DNA of 64,000 nt from Cellvibrio fontiphilus_A (GTDB lineage Bacteria > Pseudomonadota > Gammaproteobacteria > Pseudomonadales > Cellvibrionaceae), in the NCBI RefSeq assembly GCF_042646205.1, contig NZ_JBHRTF010000002.1:248001-312000 (forward strand). Reading direction: 5' to 3'. Below are positions 60,932-64,000 of this stretch, in pieces (positions within the stretch are counted from its first letter, which is position 1; the number at the start of each line of letters is the position of its first letter). The translations under genes and the position numbers were made by a program. The notes under the pieces are model-generated. The model was not told the origin of the DNA, did not search any database, and saw only the letters and a list, made by a program, of their open reading frames with translations.

Positions 60932-60947
60932 GCTAACTCGAATTTGC
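60932..60947. promoter_or_regulatory. Candidate LacI-family operator O1
   Basis: GCTAACTCGAATTTGC is a 16-base imperfect palindrome (six of eight pairs) centred on CG, the usual form of LacI-family sites. Its first 12 bases recur exactly at 61009. Confidence 0.6.
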
Positions 60948-61008
60948 AAGCAATAAATTCACGCAAACCCCAGCTTGTATTCAAAAATACCCTATGCTAA
61001 TTTTTCAA

Positions 61009-61024
61009 GCTAACTCGAATAAGC
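61009..61024. promoter_or_regulatory. Candidate LacI-family operator O2
   Basis: GCTAACTCGAATAAGC shares its first 12 bases with O1 and is also a CG-centred imperfect palindrome. It lies 16 bases before the esterase ATG, where a bound repressor would block initiation. Its centre is 77 bases from that of O1. Confidence 0.6.
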
Positions 61025-61040
61025 CCAGCGGTGAATAGCC

Positions 61041-62702
61041 ATGAACAATAACAAGATCCTGCCAGCAAAAGATATCGGGAACAGCCAGGGCGACAGCTCC
61101 ACGCTGGATCGCCGCCAATTGCTCAAAGCCGGGGCGCTGGGGTCGCTGTTACTGGCCGGCGCCAGCCGCGTTTATGGCGCGAGCGATGAATACCCCTTGG
61201 CGAGTACCCGCAGCGGCAAAATTCGCGGCACCAGCCAGCAGGGAATTAAGGTATTTCGCGGCATTCCCTACGGTGGCGATACCGCCAAAACCCGTTTTGC
61301 ACCGGCCAGCCCCGAACTGCCCTGGGAAGGCGTGCGCGATGCGCTGGACTACGGCGCCGCCGCCCCCCAGCGCGGCAAGGAAGAGCCAACCGCTGAAGAC
61401 TGCCTGTTCCTGAATGTCTGGACTCCCGCGCTGCGCGATGGCAAACGCCGGCCCATATTGGTTTATATCCACGGCGGCGGTTACGACAACGGCTCAGGCT
61501 CCAGCGGTTTGTACGACGGCACCAACCTCTGTTTGCGCGGCGATCTGGTCGTCATCACCCTCAACCACCGCCTCAACGCCTTTGGCTATTTGTATTTGGC
61601 CCAACTGGAAGCGCGCGCACTGGGCAGCCGCGAATTTGCCGCCTCGGGCAATGTCGGCCAGTGGGATTTGATCCAGGCGCTGCAGTGGGTCAAACAACAT
61701 GCCGCTGAATTTGGGGGCGATGCCGATAACATCACCCTGTTTGGCCAATCGGGTGGCGGCGCCAAAATCGCCAGCTTGATGGCAACGCCCGCCGCCGCAG
61801 GCCTGTTCCACCGCGTTTTCACCATGAGCGGCCAGCAGGTCACCGCCGCCGGGCCGCGCGCCGCCACCCAGCGAGCGCAACTCTTGTTGGACACGCTCAA
61901 GCTCTCGCCCAAACAACTGGCGCAGCTGAAAACCCTGCCGATGGAGGCGATTATCGCCGCCACACAAGACACCAAAGACCCCTCGCGCATTGAAAATAAT
62001 CGCCTGTATTTTGGCCCAGTACTGGACAACCACCTGCTGCACCAACACCCCTTTTACCCCGAAGCGCCGGCCCAATCGCGCCGGATTCCCATGGTGATTG
62101 GCAATACCAAAGACGAAACCCGCGCCTTTTTGGGCGGCGATCCCAAAAACCACAACCTGAGCTGGGAAGAACTGCCCGCAAGGTTGGAGCTGAGCCAGTA
62201 TTCCGATGTAAACCCGCAGGTGGTAATCGACACCTATCGCCAGCTTTACCCGCACTACACACCCTCGCAGGTATTTTTTGCGGCGACTACCGCCGGCCGC
62301 TCCTGGCCCGGCGCGATCCAGGAAGCCGAAGCCCGCGCGCGCCAGGGTGCACCGGCCTATGTATACCAATTCGACTGGGGTTCACCGCTGGATGACGGCA
62401 AATGGGGCGCGTTTCACTCGATTGATATCGCCATGGTATTCGACACCATTCACCACCCGCAGGCCCGCACCGGCACCTCGCCCGCCGCGCAAAAGGTGGC
62501 CGACCAAATGAGCGAGGCATTAATCGCCTTCGCCAGGACCGGCAACCCCAACCACAAAGGCATACCGCGCTGGAAACCCTACAGCCTGGAAAAGCGCGAG
62601 ACGCTGGTGGTCAATGAAAAATCCCAACTGGTAAATGACCCGCGCGGTGGCGAGCGCAAACTCTACGCCCAAGTGCCGTTTGTGCAGCGGGGGACTTTTT
62701 AA
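61041..62702 (+). CDS. Carboxylesterase (type-B), Tat-exported
   Basis: The 553-residue alpha/beta hydrolase has a twin-arginine signal (DRRQLLKAGALGSLLLAG, Arg24-Arg25), so folded export is likely. The carboxylesterase/lipase domain shows VFRGIPYG, EDCLFLNVWTP, the oxyanion segment HGGG (144-147), nucleophile elbow GQSGGG (Ser237), Glu359 in NTKDETRAF and His459 in FHSIDIAMVF. The elbow has Gly in place of the usual Ala/Glu after Ser, as in related esterases. Its position with LacI and GH43 genes suggests removal of acetyl or feruloyl groups from hemicellulose. The substrate is not fixed by sequence. Confidence 0.9.
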   Translation: MNNNKILPAKDIGNSQGDSSTLDRRQLLKAGALGSLLLAGASRVYGASDEYPLASTRSGKIRGTSQQGIKVFRGIPYGGDTAKTRFAPASPELPWEGVRDALDYGAAAPQRGKEEPTAEDCLFLNVWTPALRDGKRRPILVYIHGGGYDNGSGSSGLYDGTNLCLRGDLVVITLNHRLNAFGYLYLAQLEARALGSREFAASGNVGQWDLIQALQWVKQHAAEFGGDADNITLFGQSGGGAKIASLMATPAAAGLFHRVFTMSGQQVTAAGPRAATQRAQLLLDTLKLSPKQLAQLKTLPMEAIIAATQDTKDPSRIENNRLYFGPVLDNHLLHQHPFYPEAPAQSRRIPMVIGNTKDETRAFLGGDPKNHNLSWEELPARLELSQYSDVNPQVVIDTYRQLYPHYTPSQVFFAATTAGRSWPGAIQEAEARARQGAPAYVYQFDWGSPLDDGKWGAFHSIDIAMVFDTIHHPQARTGTSPAAQKVADQMSEALIAFARTGNPNHKGIPRWKPYSLEKRETLVVNEKSQLVNDPRGGERKLYAQVPFVQRGTF

Positions 62703-62703
62703 T

Positions 62704-62908
62704 TAACCCCCTCCCGGCCTCCTCCTTCAAAAGGGGATGGGATAAGAGCGACCCCACCCTAGCCCTCCCCTTGTCAGGGGAGGGGACTGGAGCTTCGCAC
62801 AAGTTTTATCGCACTGGGAGTCAGCCCCTCCCCCTGGAACAGGGGGAGGTTGGGAGGGGGGCGCTCTTACTCCTCCCCCTTTTGAAGGGGGAGGCTGGGA
62901 GGGGGTTT
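62704..62908. repeat. Cluster of four REP-like palindromes forming a large inverted repeat
   Basis: Four C-rich/G-rich hairpin units lie at about 62705-62740, 62752-62786, 62824-62861 and 62871-62908. The first and last are near-complements over about 55 bases, including GATAAGAGCG against CGCTCTTAC, and the inner two also pair. It lies between the esterase and the ExoP-like gene and may act as a terminator or mRNA stabiliser. Confidence 0.85.
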
Positions 62909-63001
62909 ATAGTCAATTGACATATTTGTCAGATAGAGAAATATTATGCCGCGCAGGCCCAGCCTGTTGCTCGCCCATAATAATTTTCTAACGAGGCTTA
63001 T

Positions 63002-63637
63002 ATGTTCAAACATTCCCCCCTGAAAACCCTTATCGCCCTTGCCAGCGCCAGCCTGCTCTCCATCGCCGCCGACGCGCAGCAGCTCAACCCCAACTATTTT
63101 TATCTGGTCAAAGGCGAGCTGATTGACCGCAGTATTTCCCTGGGCGACCCCACTAACTGGAGCACCGGCATAACAGGGCGGGAGGGCAAATCGGCAGGCG
63201 GCAAAGTCGAGGTAGCGCCCACTAGTTTTAAAGGTGAAGGCGATGCCATCCAAATCACTTGGGTACCGCGCAAAAAAATGCAGGGCAACTTTGGGCTTTA
63301 CGGCAACCCGGTTGATTTATCCAAATTCAAAGACAGCGCGTCACTCACCATCGATATGCGCGTGGATGTAAAACCCGACAAAAACGTCAACATCGGCCTG
63401 GACTGCGGCTACCCCTGCCGCGCGGATTTATCCATCAACCAAATGATTAAATCCATGCCCAAAGGCGAATGGTTCAGCTTGCCGCTACCGCTCAACTGCT
63501 TTAAAAGCGACAACTTCGATTTAAGCAAAATCAACGGCCCGTTCAGCATCGCCACCGACGGCAAATTCACGGTGAGCATCACCAATATTCGCCTGGAAAA
63601 ATTGCCCGAGGGCGAGAAGGGGTGTGTGGAGGAGTAA
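63002..63637 (+). CDS. Secreted stand-alone ExoP-type galactose-binding-like domain protein
   Basis: The 211-residue protein has a signal peptide (cleavage near ADA-QQ, residue 25) and then a single beta-sandwich domain that resembles the C-terminal domain of ExoP-type GH3 exo-beta-glucanases. Corresponding features are YGNPVDLSKFKDSASLTIDMR, LDCGYPCRADLSI with Cys135/Cys139, and GEWFSLPLPLNCF. The ending PFSIATDGKFTVSITNIRLEK also fits. In GH3 enzymes this domain is fused to the catalytic part; here it stands alone. It may be a secreted carbohydrate-binding accessory protein. AGG precedes the ATG. Confidence 0.8.
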   Translation: MFKHSPLKTLIALASASLLSIAADAQQLNPNYFYLVKGELIDRSISLGDPTNWSTGITGREGKSAGGKVEVAPTSFKGEGDAIQITWVPRKKMQGNFGLYGNPVDLSKFKDSASLTIDMRVDVKPDKNVNIGLDCGYPCRADLSINQMIKSMPKGEWFSLPLPLNCFKSDNFDLSKINGPFSIATDGKFTVSITNIRLEKLPEGEKGCVEE

Positions 63638-63644
63638 GGGTTGC

Positions 63645-63675
63645 TGCGTATCCCCTCAAGTAGAAGGGATACGCA
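63645..63675 (+). terminator. Hairpin after the ExoP-like gene
   Basis: The 10-base stem TGCGTATCCC/GGGATACGCA has an 11-base loop; the T-run (CGATTTTTATT) starts five bases after the stem. It is a moderate terminator candidate. Confidence 0.5.
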
Positions 63676-63684
63676 AAACGATTT

Positions 63685-64000
63685 TTATTCGGACTGCGCT
63701 ATTGTCCAGATCCGCATCAGCGGCAAATCAGCTTTAATTTCATCATCCAATTTTTCGTAAACCAAAAATAATTGCTCCAATAATTCTTTTTGACTCCACA
63801 AACGCACGCGAAAAAAGCTGGATGCCAATTCTTTTTGCACATTTGACCTGTAACCACCCCAAGCAACAAACAAACCTTGGGTTGCGTTGAACTTGGTCAT
63901 AGCACCCATCAACTTATCAACCGTGGGGCGATCCACCAATCCATCGCCAGATTTCACTTCCACACAAATTCGCTGATTACCAAAACCCATAGGGCCATCG
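63685..64000 (-). CDS. Mrr-type restriction endonuclease, C-terminal part
   Basis: Only the last 105 codons are in the window and the frame remains open across the right edge, so the internal ATG at 63990 is not the start. The segment DGPMGFGNQRICVEVKSG carries the E-x-K part of the Mrr-type PD-(D/E)xK nuclease core, followed by VDRPTVDKLMGAM and GLFVAWGGYRSNVQKEL. The ending LDDEIKADLPLMRIWTIA matches a family of single-gene Mrr-like nucleases seen in Pseudomonas. Mrr enzymes usually cut modified DNA, so it may be a defence gene. The N-terminal domain and first catalytic Asp lie outside. Confidence 0.8.
   Translation of the reverse strand, partial: DGPMGFGNQRICVEVKSGDGLVDRPTVDKLMGAMTKFNATQGLFVAWGGYRSNVQKELASSFFRVRLWSQKELLEQLFLVYEKLDDEIKADLPLMRIWTIAQSE

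Noticed and set aside
61494..62369. 291-codon minus-strand frame opposite the esterase
   Set aside because: It is antisense to an intact esterase with all catalytic residues and shows no independent motif.

Overview
The window looks like a chromosomal segment of a free-living, flagellated, plant-polysaccharide-degrading gammaproteobacterium, most likely Cellvibrio or a close relative in Cellvibrionaceae. This is an inference from three things. The housekeeping order is Pseudomonas/Cellvibrio-like: rsd-dsbB, ubiE-ubiJ-ubiB, pip-dtd, glnA-DUF4124-ntrB-ntrC, rph/yicC divergent, yheS/TIGR02444 divergent. Base composition is moderate. There is also a carbohydrate-active cluster at the right end. 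No rRNA, tRNA, CRISPR array, insertion sequence or prophage was seen.

Layout. 0.4-5.3 kb: FKBP prolyl isomerase, Rsd, DsbB, an orphan secreted FliL-like protein, GshA and a conserved small protein. 5.3-15.4 kb: a very large alpha-2-macroglobulin-type lipoprotein, DinD, a PLP-dependent basic amino acid decarboxylase and a phospholipase A2-like lipoprotein. 15.6-18.6 kb: the ubiquinone genes ubiE-ubiJ-ubiB. 18.9-23.5 kb: a REC-GGDEF-EAL regulator and a MASE1 hybrid histidine kinase, apparently co-transcribed. 23.5-34.8 kb: mixed housekeeping (RraB-like, dtd, pip, a sugar dehydrogenase, hemH, a TSUP exporter, typA, an acyltransferase and thiI). 35-45 kb: two chemoreceptors around a CPA2 antiporter and the nitrogen module glnA-DUF4124-ntrB-ntrC. 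45.2-48 kb: a sulfur-assimilation group consisting of a 58-codon yezD-type gene, an O-acetylhomoserine sulfhydrylase and a TSUP exporter. 48-56.4 kb: a GNAT/DUF482 protein, a TerC-CBS protein, an outer-membrane barrel, the ABC-F protein YheS, DUF2789, rph and yicC. 56.4-58 kb: an AbiE-type toxin-antitoxin pair. 58-63.6 kb: a GH43 lipoprotein, a LacI-family regulator, a Tat-exported carboxylesterase and a free-standing secreted ExoP-type domain. The window ends inside an Mrr-type restriction endonuclease gene.

How the parts work together. The nitrogen module has an unusually clear promoter architecture. Two NtrC boxes lie at about -139 and -108 from a predicted sigma-54 start site upstream of glnA. 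A third NtrC box abuts the -10 of the predicted ntrB promoter, as expected for autorepression. The sulfur group is preceded by nine perfect copies of a hexanucleotide, inside a possible 27-codon leader encoding a His-Lys repeat. The LacI/GH43/esterase cluster carries two matching CG-centred half-palindromes in the divergent promoter region and probably forms one small hemicellulose-use regulon.

Limits. Calls rest on recognising protein families by eye. I could not run searches, and substrate specificities are not determined. No clearly undescribed multi-gene system is evident. The best leads are the repeat/leader/yezD arrangement, the stand-alone ExoP-domain protein beside the GH43/esterase cluster, the AbiE operator and the degenerate GGDEF regulator.
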